Shown: positions 43,175-54,368 of the stretch, piece after piece
How the letters are laid out: every line of letters begins with the position of its first letter
Numbering within the stretch: the stretch's first letter is position 1
Source of the DNA: Dryomyza anilis
Taxonomy: Eukaryota > Arthropoda > Insecta > Diptera > Dryomyzidae
Reading direction: 5' to 3'
Assembly: GCA_951804985.1 (NCBI GenBank)
Contig: OX638135.1
Span: forward strand, 8,268,358 to 8,332,357
Length of the DNA stretch: 64,000 nt
The notes under the pieces: generated by a model
Told to the model about the DNA's origin: nothing
The model's database searches: none
Seen by the model: the letters and a program-made list of their open reading frames with translations, nothing else
Translations under genes and position numbers: made by a program

Positions 43175-46069
43175 ATGTCGCAAATCTTTCGTATAGATTT
43201 TTGCAACATTCGTGGCCTGAGAACGAATTTTTTCGCTGTTTATGCGCATGTGTCTCATTATAGGCCACATATAATGGCATTAGGTGAGACCCAGGTTGGC
43301 GAGGGTGCAGATCCACTGGATTTTCAAATACCGGGGTACCACCTACTGCCATTATTCTCTGCCCATAGGGGTCTCGCCCTTTTTATTCGAAGTGACGTTG
43401 CGTACCAGCACCAGCAGCAACATAGTGTTTCGGATAATGAATTTAATTCTATGTGGATTAAATTCAAAATCTTGCAACACATCATGCACTTGTGTTTTAT
43501 TTATAGGAGTCCGAATCTAGATAGGGTTTCTACCTGTAACAAGTTAGATGCCCTATCTGATTCGATCTCAAATATACTGGAACAATTTCCAGGCAGTGAA
43601 ATTGTTGTTGCTGGTGACTTTAATGTACACAACGCCACTTGGTTGAGCCACTCGGGTCTATCAACACAGGAGGGTTGTTATGTTGAGCTGTTTGCAGAGT
43701 GCAATCAACTCACTCAATTGGTGAAGGAACCGACGTACCTCCCACGCGTCGGTGGGCATAGCCAAAAAGTCTTAGACCTTTTTCTGACTTCGCATCATGA
43801 AAAATATGATGTAAAAGTCCTTGCACCTCTTGGAAATTCCGACCACTGTATTATTTCCGCTGCGTTTTCGTATTCTAGTTTACGCGCCTCTTCGATTAAA
43901 GCCCCGAAGAGGACTGTATGGCTTTACGATAAAGCAAATTGGGATGCGTTAAATGATTTTTTTCGCAACTTTAATTGGAAATTGTGTTTCGCAGATAGAA
44001 ACATAAATGCCGCGGCCTTAATGGTACAAAACATTATTTTATTGGGTATGCGGTCCTTCATACCTTCTAAAAAGATTAGCATTAAACCCAAGGACCACTC
44101 TTGGTTTAATGAGACTTGCAGGATTGCAGTCAGGTCGAAAGAGGAAGCCTTTCAGAATTGGCGTTCTAATAAGAATGCTGATACTGAAAGACTTCGCATA
44201 CAGGCTAGGAATCGCTGTAATGCCGTGATCGCGCGTGAAAAGTTTCTACACGAACAAAACGCGCGCAAAAAGGTCCTTCTCTACCATAGAGGTAGTAAAA
44301 ATTTCTGGTCATTTGTTAAAAGGGTGAAGAATCAGACGACATCGTCTACTCCAACCCTTGTTATGAATGGCCAGACCTTCACAGACCCGGTTGATAAAGC
44401 TAATCTCTTGGCAGAACTATTTGCAAATAATTCAACGCTCCCAGTTAGCAATCAACCACTGCCCGTCGTTGAATTTGTCTCTTCTGCAATGCCGGAGATA
44501 CATTTTCGAACTCGGGCAGTTAAAAAGGTTTTAGCAAATCTCAATATTAACAAAGCCTCCGGGCCAGATGGCATATCTGCCCATGTGTTGAAGAAGTGTG
44601 CGTCAACGCTGGCTTGTCCATTGCGTAACCTTTTCAACATCTCCTACACGACAGGAGTTTTTCCATCTTGTTGGAAGGTTGCCAATGTCCAGCCAGTTCC
44701 GAAAAAGGGTGAGGCTACGAACCCTGCTAATTACCGACCCATTGCAATATGCTCTGCGCTATCCAAGGTAATGGAAAGCGTAATAAACTTCCACCTTGTG
44801 AACTATCTGGAGCGAAACGAATTACTTAGTGACCGGCAATATGGTTTCCGTAGGACCAGATCCACCGGTGACTTGATGGCGGTCCTCTCCGAAAAGTGGA
44901 ATAATTGTATTCACCTTTTCGGAGAGAGTAAGGTGGTTGCTCTTGATATTTCCAAGGCTTTTGATCGAGTGTGGCATGAAGCCCTGGTATCAAAACTTAT
45001 TGCATATGGTGTCGGTAATTCTTTTGCTCGATGGATATCGAGTTTTCTCCAGGGTCGTTCAATACGAGTTGCGATGGATGGTGTTTTCTCAGAACAACAT
45101 TCCATCAATTCTGGAGTGCCGCAGGGTTCCGTCCTATCCCCGTCCCTATTTCTGGTGTTTATCAATGACCTTCTGTCATCGACCCAGAACCCAATCCATT
45201 CCTTTGCAGATGACAGCAACATCTGTCATTCATTTTCGTTCAACAAGCGCCCAAACTCTTTGGAGATTGAGAGTAAAAGGCGCACAATGAATGATACACT
45301 CAATAATGACCTTAAAACAATCTCCGAGTGGGGTCTTGCAAATAGAGTTGATTTTAATGCTAGCAAGACCCAATGTTGTCTGTTATCTCACAAAAGAATG
45401 GATTCACTCCTCCCTCCCCTCAATATGGACTCTGTGGATATTGCGCAGTCAGCTGCTCTTGACGTTCTGGGTATATCAATTCAATGTGACCTCCGTTGGA
45501 ATGATCACATATTTGATGTGTCGAAAGAAGCGGCCAAGTGCCTCGGTTTTCTGAAACGGTGTAAGACATACTTCACTCCTGCTGACTTGCGCACTGTCTA
45601 CACCACCTATATTCGGCCTAAGATGGAATACAATTCGCACATATGGGCAGGGGCTTCAAAATCTTCTTTGGAGTTCCTGGATCGAATCCAACAACGTGCA
45701 ATATATTTAATAGGGGATGAAAATATTTCATCCTCTATTGGTTCTCTTGAGCACCGAAGGACCGTAGGGTGTGTAAGCCTGTTTTATAGGTATTACAATG
45801 GTAAGTGTTCGAGGGAAATACATGGCCTGATTCCACCAGGTCGTGTGTTTCCTCGTACTACTAGGGCATCGAACCAAGCCCACCCCTTCGTAGTCCACAC
45901 GGTTCCCAACAGAACCACGCATTACAGAGAGAATTCGTTCTTCAGTCGCACGATTCGTTTGTGGAACAATCTCCCTGCGTCTGTTTTTCCCGACATTTTT
46001 AATATTGGGAAATTTAAAGCAAACATCCACCGACACTACTCCATCTTTCCTCCTCCTTTGAACCTATAA
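43175..46069 (+). CDS. Non-LTR retrotransposon ORF2: APE endonuclease + reverse transcriptase (964 aa)
   Basis: Intact frame from ATG (MSQIFRIDFCNIRGLRTN) to TAA. Residues about 1-230 are an endonuclease-exonuclease-phosphatase domain: FCNIRGL (N), ALGETQV (E), VVAGDFNVHNATW (D, N) and GNSDHCII (D-H). It nicks target DNA. RT spans about 440-740: NKASGPDGISAHVLKK, NYRPIAICSALSKVME, RQYGFRRTRSTGD, ALDISKAFDRVWH (first Asp), SGVPQGSVLSPSLF and HSFADDSNICHS (catalytic FADD). The C-terminal region has TYIRPKMEYNSHIW and RTIRLWNNLPA, typical of CR1/jockey-group proteins. No RNase H. It copies its RNA at the nick (target-primed reverse transcription). The clade (jockey versus CR1/L2) is not resolved. 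It is likely functional. Confidence 0.92.
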   Translation: MSQIFRIDFCNIRGLRTNFFAVYAHVSHYRPHIMALGETQVGEGADPLDFQIPGYHLLPLFSAHRGLALFIRSDVAYQHQQQHSVSDNEFNSMWIKFKILQHIMHLCFIYRSPNLDRVSTCNKLDALSDSISNILEQFPGSEIVVAGDFNVHNATWLSHSGLSTQEGCYVELFAECNQLTQLVKEPTYLPRVGGHSQKVLDLFLTSHHEKYDVKVLAPLGNSDHCIISAAFSYSSLRASSIKAPKRTVWLYDKANWDALNDFFRNFNWKLCFADRNINAAALMVQNIILLGMRSFIPSKKISIKPKDHSWFNETCRIAVRSKEEAFQNWRSNKNADTERLRIQARNRCNAVIAREKFLHEQNARKKVLLYHRGSKNFWSFVKRVKNQTTSSTPTLVMNGQTFTDPVDKANLLAELFANNSTLPVSNQPLPVVEFVSSAMPEIHFRTRAVKKVLANLNINKASGPDGISAHVLKKCASTLACPLRNLFNISYTTGVFPSCWKVANVQPVPKKGEATNPANYRPIAICSALSKVMESVINFHLVNYLERNELLSDRQYGFRRTRSTGDLMAVLSEKWNNCIHLFGESKVVALDISKAFDRVWHEALVSKLIAYGVGNSFARWISSFLQGRSIRVAMDGVFSEQHSINSGVPQGSVLSPSLFLVFINDLLSSTQNPIHSFADDSNICHSFSFNKRPNSLEIESKRRTMNDTLNNDLKTISEWGLANRVDFNASKTQCCLLSHKRMDSLLPPLNMDSVDIAQSAALDVLGISIQCDLRWNDHIFDVSKEAAKCLGFLKRCKTYFTPADLRTVYTTYIRPKMEYNSHIWAGASKSSLEFLDRIQQRAIYLIGDENISSSIGSLEHRRTVGCVSLFYRYYNGKCSREIHGLIPPGRVFPRTTRASNQAHPFVVHTVPNRTTHYRENSFFSRTIRLWNNLPASVFPDIFNIGKFKANIHRHYSIFPPPLNL

Positions 46070-46105
46070 TCCTTCCTTGCGATCAACACTGTGCATTGCA
46101 CGAAT

Positions 46106-46119
46106 AGGGGGTATCCCCT
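46106..46119 (+). other. Small 3' UTR hairpin
   Basis: AGGGG-GTAT-CCCCT. The truncated copy at 33.5 kb has the same stem with a changed loop (ATGC on the plus strand there). It may serve as a 3' recognition element. Confidence 0.5.
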
Positions 46120-46131
46120 GAGCGTTGGTTA

Positions 46132-46136
<5 letters not shown>

Positions 46137-46163
<27 letters not shown>
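46137..46163 (+). other. Poly(A) tail of the non-LTR element
   Basis: About 27 A directly followed by ATGCCTATAT, the first bases of the right copy of the long direct repeat. Confidence 0.85.
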
Positions 46164-46164
<1 letters not shown>

Positions 46165-46800
46165 TGCCTATATTTTTTAAAATTATAATTTTTAAAATAT
46201 TTGTATTTATATTTTTCAGATATTTCTGCTATTAAACTGCAGTTAAACTGCAGTTAAGCATCCATGGGTGCAACACAGAAAACGAATAAAAATGTTAATA
46301 CCGGCAAATATAATGGGTGACCAGATCAATGATAGTTTTTCAAATTTCTATTTTTAGCAGCTGTCAAAGATACCAATAGCGACATCAAACTGTCAAAATA
46401 TTTAACACAATTCTCTAAGCTCATTTAAAAACATTTTAATATTAATTCACAATGTTTTTGCTGTCAAAATTTCGAATAAAAAATTTAAACTTTATCTGAA
46501 ATTTTTCGGAATATTTCTATAATCTGTTTATGAAATATTTGATTAAAATGAAAAATGATATACAATTTCATACTGATATAATGTAGTGTTGCTATGTGCA
46601 AAATCGGACAAAATTCTTAGCATCTGATGTTCGAATTATAAGGAAACATGATGTGGGAAATTGAACTGCGTAATCTCCTGTTGTATATTTCAGTCGACAG
46701 GCTTAAATGGGTTAAACAAAATGTATTACAAATCCGTCGTCAACGAATGCTTCTGAGCGCCTGAACTGAAATTTTTGAAAATTTGACATGAAAAAAAAAA

Positions 46801-47546
46801 CAGTTGGGAAGGTTAGATCACATGGGAAATTTTAAATTTTGTGTTATTATGATAGTTAGGATTATCAAAATTATAGTCGGTCTAAGCCAACTATAAATAC
46901 CATACACATATGTGTGGTTACCATTCAAAGTGGTATATAGGTCACCAGGGTATACGAATCCTGAAAATAACTACAAACTTTCCATCCCTGAAGAATTTGC
47001 TTTCATTTGATACCCATATTTACAAATGGGTAGGTGTACCGAATTTCAATTTTTTTTTTGGGAACCACAAGTCGTTTCGTGGGAAAACATTATTTCCATG
47101 TATTTGAGCATAAGTCAATATATATTTGACTAAAAAGGGTTACCTAAGCACGTATGCAGTAAAATTGATTTGTAGATTTAAATTTTATATGAGGTATTTG
47201 AACATAAGTGGTCGGTTCTCAGGTCACAATAGACCGATCATGCCAATTTTCTTATTCAGACAGCTTAGATATATAAGTAATCTAAATCTAGTTTCATTGC
47301 TCTAGCTCTTCAATTTGTAAATATGGGTATCAAATGAATGGAAATTCTTCAGCGATTAAAAGTTTGTATTTATTTTCAGGAAACCCTGGTGACTTATATA
47401 CCACTTTGAATGGTAACCACACATATGTGTAGGGTATGTGGCTTAGACCGACTATAATTATAATAATCCTAACTATCATAATAACGCATACGATAAAATG
47501 GCCCTACTTTAAAATTTCCCATGTTATCTAACCTTCCCAACTGGTT
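46801..47546. mobile_element. mini-me A element with inverted second 5' half (A7')
   Basis: Duplicate of 38811-39556, differing at 47382 (A for T). Confidence 0.65.
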
Positions 47547-47895
47547 TATTTTTATTTTTAAAAATATCCAAATGAAAATATTTGGAAGCAGTCGGAAAAT
47601 TACAAAAGCTGTTTTGAAAACAGACATATATTCTTATATAGCATAAAATTGTCAGATAAATATAATTGAGTAGAAAATAATAAAAAAATAGTAGAAATAT
47701 TTGGAATAAAATGGAAATTTACGTTGAAATAGCATTATGGGAAATTTTTCTAAGAAAATGTTCCAAACACTACATTAGTTTAATCAGCAATTTAGTTGAA
47801 CTCACACACACCCTTATTTTCTTAAAAAAAATATTTACATATGTTATTAAAAGTTAGGTAGGTGATGCCTGCGGCGCTTCTATTATTAATACAAA

Positions 47896-48664
47896 AATAG
47901 GTCACATGGCTAAGTTCGGTCATATGGGACGGACTTTTTTAGTCGATCGGGCCCGACTATGGAATACCATACACTTTGGTGGGGATATTAATATGGGACA
48001 TTTAATTGTATACCTACCTTTTAAAGTTTGTAGTTATGTTGAACATTCTTACAGTCATAATATTATTTATATATCAGAAATTTTCGACGTATACCCCAAT
48101 AATTTAAAAAATAGATAAAAAAAAAATAATCAAAAAATGTTAAAAATAAATGTGGGCGGATAACGCCTACTTTTAAAACATATGTGGAAATTTAAGGCTA
48201 ATATTTCATAAATTTGTTTTCATAATTTGCGAATAAAATGTACACTATTGAAAAGCGAATATTTCTAGAAACACATATTTTTAGGTGAATTCTAACAATA
48301 CATTTTAAATTTTATAAGTATATCTTGAATACTTTTCGAGTTATTGGTTCCTAAAGTGTTATATATAAGTGACTTGTATGGGAGGTGGGCGTGTCCGTTG
48401 ACCGATTTAGCTCATTTCCATTGACAGAACTAATTTTTGGTTAAAAAGTATTGAAATGAAATTTCATCGCGTTCTAAGTAGTATTTCTCAAGTTATCGTG
48501 TATAAGGACAGCAAGACAGACGGACGGACATAGCTAAACGGAATCGGGTGGTGATGATTATCAAGAATATATATACACTTCCATACCGTCCATGCCTCCT
48601 AAGAGGCGTTACAATATCTGCACAAAGTTATTATACCCTGTACCTCACAGGTGTAGGGTATAAA
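47896..48664 (+). mobile_element. mini-me-like subfamily B, copy B3'
   Basis: Duplicate of 39906-40674. Confidence 0.65.
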
Positions 48665-48800
48665 TAATTCAAAAAATAATGAAAAAAAAAAAAATGTTGT
48701 CCAAGGTTATCCTGGACATGTCCAGGAGCACCTCATCTTTCAATGGACATGTCGAAACCATTCCTTACATATCATTTAACAGCAATCGGATGTGTCCATT

Positions 48801-48940
48801 CTCTCATTTGGCCTCATATTTTTCTAATCATTTTATCATCATTTGTCTCATCATTTTTCTCATCAATTTTCTCATCATTTTTCTCATCATTTTTCTCATC
48901 ATTTTTCTCATCATTTTTTTCATCTTTTCTCATCATTTAT
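48801..48940 (+). repeat. CTCATCATTTTT minisatellite
   Basis: Duplicate of 40811-40950. Confidence 0.8.
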
Positions 48941-49243
48941 TTTCATCTTCAAATGATGAGAATTCGCTATGTTCTACTTTTTCTCATCATTCAATGATGA
49001 GAAAAATTGAAGATATAAATTATTTTCATCATCAGTGCTGAGTACTTTTGAGATGAGAATTAATTAAAATTAAAATAAAAATATGACTCATGATGGATAT
49101 TTTTTTCATCAATTTATATCCGTCATTTTGTGAGGGATATAAATTGATAAATATCTTTGAGAGATATTTTACGAACTCTGGTAAAAAGGTATTTTTTATG
49201 AGTATTAAAATCCATTAAAGAAAGAAACTTTGTTTCACACTAA

Positions 49244-49830
49244 GGGCCGGTTTTACAGTGGTAGTTTAACTAGATTTGTGGGTTAAACGTTGTTTAATCT
49301 CATAATTCAGTTTTACAGTGACTATAAATCGTCGTTTAAAATTAGTTTAAACGTCTTACGTTGACCGTTTAAACTACGTTTAAAATCTTAATGTTTTTGA
49401 CAGATACTATCCACTCTTTTTAAACTGTCCGTCCACGCTCTCTGTTTTTTGTTCCCGCGTTGTCTGTCGGCATGCTTGTGTTCTGTTTGTTTTCTTGTAT
49501 TTCAGCATTGTATAAATAAAACTTCTATCCTCACATGTATTGAAGTTGCTCGATCTTTTGTATATTTCATTTAGTTTATTAATCTAAAATCTATTTTCAA
49601 TGTGTAGATTAACAAAATGTTTGCATAAAATTATCAGCTGTTCTAAATGAGAGAAATAATCGATAATTTGTTGACATTTGCCAGTGATGCCATATTTATC
49701 CGACTTGACTTAGTTCATTTTAAACTTTCACTGTAAAATAGCTATCAAAGTTAAACGTCGTTTAAATTATTGAGACGTTTAATTAAACAAAGGTTAAACT
49801 AGGTTTAAACTAGCACTATAAAACCGGCTC
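49244..49830. mobile_element. MITE, probably PIF/Harbinger-type (duplicate)
   Basis: Duplicate of 41254-41840, with one change in the right inverted end (A at 49818). Confidence 0.7.
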
Positions 49831-50330
49831 TAAGTAGACAAAAGGACTGAATATTTTCAAACATGATATCATTGTAACATGAGAAGATTCAAAATGTCCC
49901 TTTTTTATTAAATCAAAATGTTTTTACTGAAAATGCATAAAAAGATCAACATTTTTAGGTTTCTGGTATTTTGTAAATAAAATATTCCCATTTTTAGCCA
50001 TTTTTTGAGAAATTTTAGCCATATTTGGCGGTTGGGTGATGGCAACACTGGTATACAGGGTATTTTTGTGAGTTTAAATCAGCGAAGAGCATTTGCATAG
50101 ACGCGTGCATTTGAGCTTTTTTGTGTTGTATACGTATACATAGCAGTGTGACCAGATAGATTTCAAAAAAGGCGCCAAAATCCCAAAATTGTGTAGCCCA
50201 AAATCGCCCAATAACCAAATCGACTAATAAATAAATGAATACATAGAATTATAGATCCCTTTTGATATAGATATAATATGTACTTTTGTTGAATTCTGAA
50301 AACTATATAATTGATTTATATGTACTTGTT

Positions 50331-50706
50331 ATACGCTACACCTATGAGGTACAGGGTATATTAACTTTGTGCATATATTGTAACGCCCCTTAGGAGGCGT
50401 GTCCGGTATGGAAAAGTATATATATTCTTGATCAGCATCACTACCCGAGTCCGTTTATCCATGTTCGTCTGTCTGTCCGTCTTGCTGTCCGAATACAGAA
50501 TAACTTGAGAAATACTGATAAGAACGCGATAAAATTTCGTATTATTATATTTTAGCTAAAAGTAGGAACTGAGTTTGAAAATGAGCCAAATCGCTCAACG
50601 GACACGCCCACCTCCCATACAAGTCACTTTTATATAACTCTTTAGGAACTAATAACTCGAAAAGTATTCAAGATATAGGTATAAAATTTAAAACGTATTG
50701 TTATAA
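50331..50706 (-). mobile_element. mini-me-like subfamily B, copy B4', uninterrupted
   Basis: Inverted B element running through GGACACGCCCACCTCCC (about 50600). It breaks at ATTGTTATAATC where an AACCGAAACC tandem repeat begins. Confidence 0.65.
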
Positions 50707-50708
50707 TC

Positions 50709-51416
50709 AACCGAAATCGATATCCGTTTAAAACCGTTTCATTTTTAAAACCGAAACCTTAACCGAAACCATTATACGAAAATCAGAAATAAACCGATAT
50801 CCAAAACCGATATAAACGGTTTCGGTTTTATACCGGTTAAAAACGGTTTTTAAAAAAGTATAAAAAGAAAAAGAAAAACATATTTTATTTTATATAGAAG
50901 TTCTTAAATAAAATATCATTAATTAAAAATTTGGAGTTCCCAAAATAAACATTTTTGGTTGTACAAAAATTCACATGTTGTTTTTTGAGAAACGGTATTT
51001 CCAAAGCAACGGTATTTGGTCTAAAATTTGTTTTTGTTTCATTAATCGAATTTAAACCAAGGATTGAAACCGAAACCGATATCCGTTTAAAACCGTTTCA
51101 TTTTTAAAACCGAAACCTTAACCGAAACCGTTATACGAAAATCAGAAATAAACCGATATCCAATACCGATATAAACGGTTTCGGTTTTATACCGGTTTAA
51201 AACGGTTTTTAAAAAAGTATAAAAAGAAAAAGAAAAACATATTTTATTTTATATAGAAGTTCTTAAATAAAATATCATTAATTAAAAATTTGGAGTTCCC
51301 AAAATAAACATTTTTGGTTGTACAAAAATTCACATGTTGTTTTTTGAGAAACGATATTTCCAAAGCAACGGTATTTGGTCTAAAATTTGTTTTTTGTTTC
51401 ATTAATCGAATTTAAA
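50709..51416. repeat. Two-unit tandem repeat rich in AACCGAAACC
   Basis: Units 50709-51057 and 51068-51416 (offset 359) are nearly identical. Each starts AACCGAAA(T/C)CGATATCCG, contains an inverted pair ACCGATATAAACGGTTTCGG, and ends ATTAATCGAATTTAAAC. No coding content. Confidence 0.75.
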
Positions 51417-51592
51417 CATTTCAAGTATAAGGCAGATATTTGTTTACATTAGTGATGATTAAAAATTTCTTGTTTTTGCATTTTTTTTTTGCAAGAACGA
51501 AAGCGAGAACAAGATCGAGATTTTGCAAGAAAACGAACAAGAGCAAGTGCAAGACTAAGACTGCAAGAAAAGGAAGACTCTTGCGTTTTTTT
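51417..51592. other. Purine-rich low-complexity stretch
   Basis: Irregular GCAAGAACGAAAGCGAGAAC-type sequence at 51490-51580; origin unknown. Confidence 0.4.
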
Positions 51593-51837
51593 TATACCCT
51601 ACACTAAGAGTGAAAGGGTATATTCAGTTTGGTACGCCGTTTGTAACACCCAGAAGGAAGCATCTCTGGTATGGAAAAGTATATATATTCTTGATCAGCA
51701 TGACCACCTGAGTCGATTTAGAGCTAGATAAATGAAACTTATAACATATATTACTAATATACCTACGCTGTATGTGCGTAACTATCATAATTACACCTAC
51801 TTTAAAATTTCCCATGTGATCTAACCTTCCCAACTGG
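51593..51837 (-). mobile_element. mini-me/DINE-1-like element A8 (internal deletion, inverted)
   Basis: Starts TATACCCTACACTAAGAGTG and ends CCTTCCCAACTGG. The GTCY run and the hairpin-containing middle are deleted. It is the inverted counterpart of A5 and A2 beside the foldback element. Confidence 0.65.
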
Positions 51838-51954
51838 TTCTTATTATGTTTTGAAATATCACAAAAAATGATTTTGGACATGTCAATTGAAGGATGAGGT
51901 GCTCCTGAACATGTCCAGGATGATCACTCCATGTGCGCGGAATCGTCTTCAAAA

Positions 51955-54368
51955 TATCAAAAAGATCAAAAAGACCGAAAAGATCAAAGAGATCAAAAAG
52001 ATCGAAAATATTTAATAGATCAAAAAGATCGAAAAGATCACTTTTGATTACGATTACTAAAGGATCGTAATCAAAAATTTCGATTACGATTCTTAGTAGT
52101 CGTAATCAAAATTTTTGATCACGATTAGAAATAATCAAAAAGTAATTTGATTCTAGTACATTTTTTGATTATTTTCACGACTACTATAAAATAATCAAAA
52201 ACTAGTAATTTTTGATTATTTAAAAATAATCAAAAAAAAGTAATTCGACTACTTTTTATGGATTATTTGAAAATAATCAAAAAAAAAGTAATCCGACTAC
52301 TTTTTTTTGATTATTTGAAAATAATCAAAAAATGAATCCTACTTCTTTCTTTGGATTATTTCAATTTTTGTTAGATTATTTTTTGATTATTTGATAATCA
52401 AGAAATAATTAATGAAAATATAAATAATCAAAAAAAAAGTAGTCGGATTACTTTTTTTGAATATTTGCAAATAACACAGTGCAATAAATGTCCAACTTTT
52501 TCTTCCATCTTCCGATTTGATACCGATTTTAGGGTAACATGGGGTCGCTGATCTCAAATCTGAAGTCCGTTTTGCTCTATAAGCTCTGGGTTCACAATTG
52601 GCTCACGACAGTACTCAAAATATTTTCATTTCAACAGATACCGGTTTGGTGGCTTCAGAAATGTTATTTATCATGAACATCGCATTTTTTTTACTTTGAC
52701 ACCATCGTCTATAACCCTTGTTTTTTCGAAATTTCTGTTTTTAGGCATTATTTTGCATGGTAGGCGATAGGTGGAAGTCTCACTAATATATCTTGTAACT
52801 AAAATTTACATAAATGCTCACACATTTAGTATTGATATTCATTTTAAAAATACATCATGGTTTTCGAGATATATGTAATAAAGTAGCAAATTTTGGGATA
52901 AAAAAAAATCATTTTTGGGTATTCATTTCTTTGACATCCAGGTGAACACCATTCTCGTTTTTTTAGCTTTAGTTTAGCAAATTATACCAGTTTTAAAATT
53001 GCATTATAATATTAATTCGTCTGTGCTTATTTTGGATCCAAAATCTATAAGCTTAACCTCTACCAAAAAAAAGTATGCCTTAAAACATAGCATTTCGCTT
53101 TTGTCGTATATCCTTGAAACAGAAAGTTTATGAAAAAAACTACAAACGCCATTATTTTTATAATAATGAAATTTATAAGAATATATAACTTGTATTTTTT
53201 CTGCCGAGAATTTTGCAAACAACGTAATGAATAAATGACAAAGTTTATGGTTTCATCATTCTATTAAATGGATGAATCTGAGACGATTTTGTTGTTTGAG
53301 GAACTCGTCTCATTTTTTATGGGGAACATTTTTGCCAAAAAGAGTATGACAGTTTTCTCAAGAGTTCAGGCAGTATGTCCAAATTTGTAATTAGTAGGGT
53401 TAAAATTCGAAAAAATTAAGGTTATGGGATAGAGTTAGATGGATGGTGTCAGACTAAAATATTACTGTCTATTCGTGATAAACAATATTGATAAAAACAC
53501 CATATCTGTATCTTTTGAAATAAAAAATATATACTTTCTTTAAACACCCTAATTTTGTATTTTGACAATATCCTTGAAATAGGACGTTTGCGAAGAAAAT
53601 TGAATATGCCAATGTTTTTAGAATCTCGAAATTCATAAGAATATGTAACATGTATTTAACCTTTCTAAAATTTTTGTGAAATGTGCATGCAACTTAATAA
53701 ACAAAATACAAAATTCATTGTTTTTTTATTTATTCTGTTTAATTAGTGGATCTGAGGCAATTTTGTTATTGGAGGACCCCACCTTATTTTTTATGGGGAA
53801 TATATTTGCTGAAGAGAGTATAAATGTTTTTTCAAGAGTTAACGTGGTATGTCAAAATTTGTAATTAGTAAGATTAAAGTTCGATAAAACAAGGTTATCG
53901 AAAAGCGTTGGGACGATGGTGCCAAAGTAAAAAAAAATGCGCCTGTTCATGATAAACATCATTGCTGAAGAAACCAAACCTGTATATTTTTAATTTAAAT
54001 TATTTTTTGTATTGTCTTTAAACACCCTAATTGTTTATATTTGACCCCAAATTGTGAGGAACCCAGAGCTGATGGAGCAAAACGGACTTCTGATTCGAGA
54101 TCAGCGACAGTTACCCTAAAATCGTTATCAAATCGGAAGAAGGTATTTTTGCTGCACTGTGTAATCAAACAAAAAGTAGTCGGATTACTAATTTTTGATT
54201 ATTTTAAAGTAGTCGTGAAAATAATCAAAAAATGTACTAAGAATCAAATTACTTTTTTTATCATTTCTAATCGTAATTAAAATTTTTGAATACGACTCTA
54301 AGAATCGTAATCGAAATTCTTGATTACGATCCTTTAGAAATCGTAATCAAAAGTAATCGTAATCCAAC
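51955..54368 (-). mobile_element. Foldback-like element, copy FB-3 (inverted)
   Basis: Reverse complement of FB-2, with both arms: the GATC tract plus long arm (about 51955-52760) and the short arm (about 53900-54368). A small deletion removes part of the CATGTTACC block in the short arm near 54107. Confidence 0.6.

Larger units (their letters stand above)
42600..46163 (+). mobile_element. jockey/CR1-like non-LTR retrotransposon with intact ORF
   Basis: 3.56 kb: leader 42600-43174, one long intact ORF 43175-46069, a short 3' UTR with a hairpin (46106-46119), and an A tail ending at 46163. No LTRs and no RNase H. No ORF1 was identified: one leader frame (about 42842-43079) has a Cys-rich stretch (YNCQRNGLFYALCCNCSF) but no ATG, so it could be a 5'-truncated ORF1 or chance. 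The flanks form the long direct repeat. The intact frame and long A tail suggest recent insertion. Confidence 0.85.
46164..50589. repeat. Long direct repeat, right copy (about 4.43 kb)
   Basis: Near-identical to 38175-42599. It starts at the poly(A) end and runs to ATGAGCCAA, after which the sequence continues uninterrupted into the rest of the inverted B element (ATCGCTCAACGG). The right side is therefore the original, unbroken locus. Confidence 0.9.

Noticed and set aside
38175..50589. Reading the long repeats as LTRs of an LTR retrotransposon
   Set aside because: The enclosed element is a non-LTR type with poly(A); the repeats contain unrelated older elements and lack TG...CA ends.
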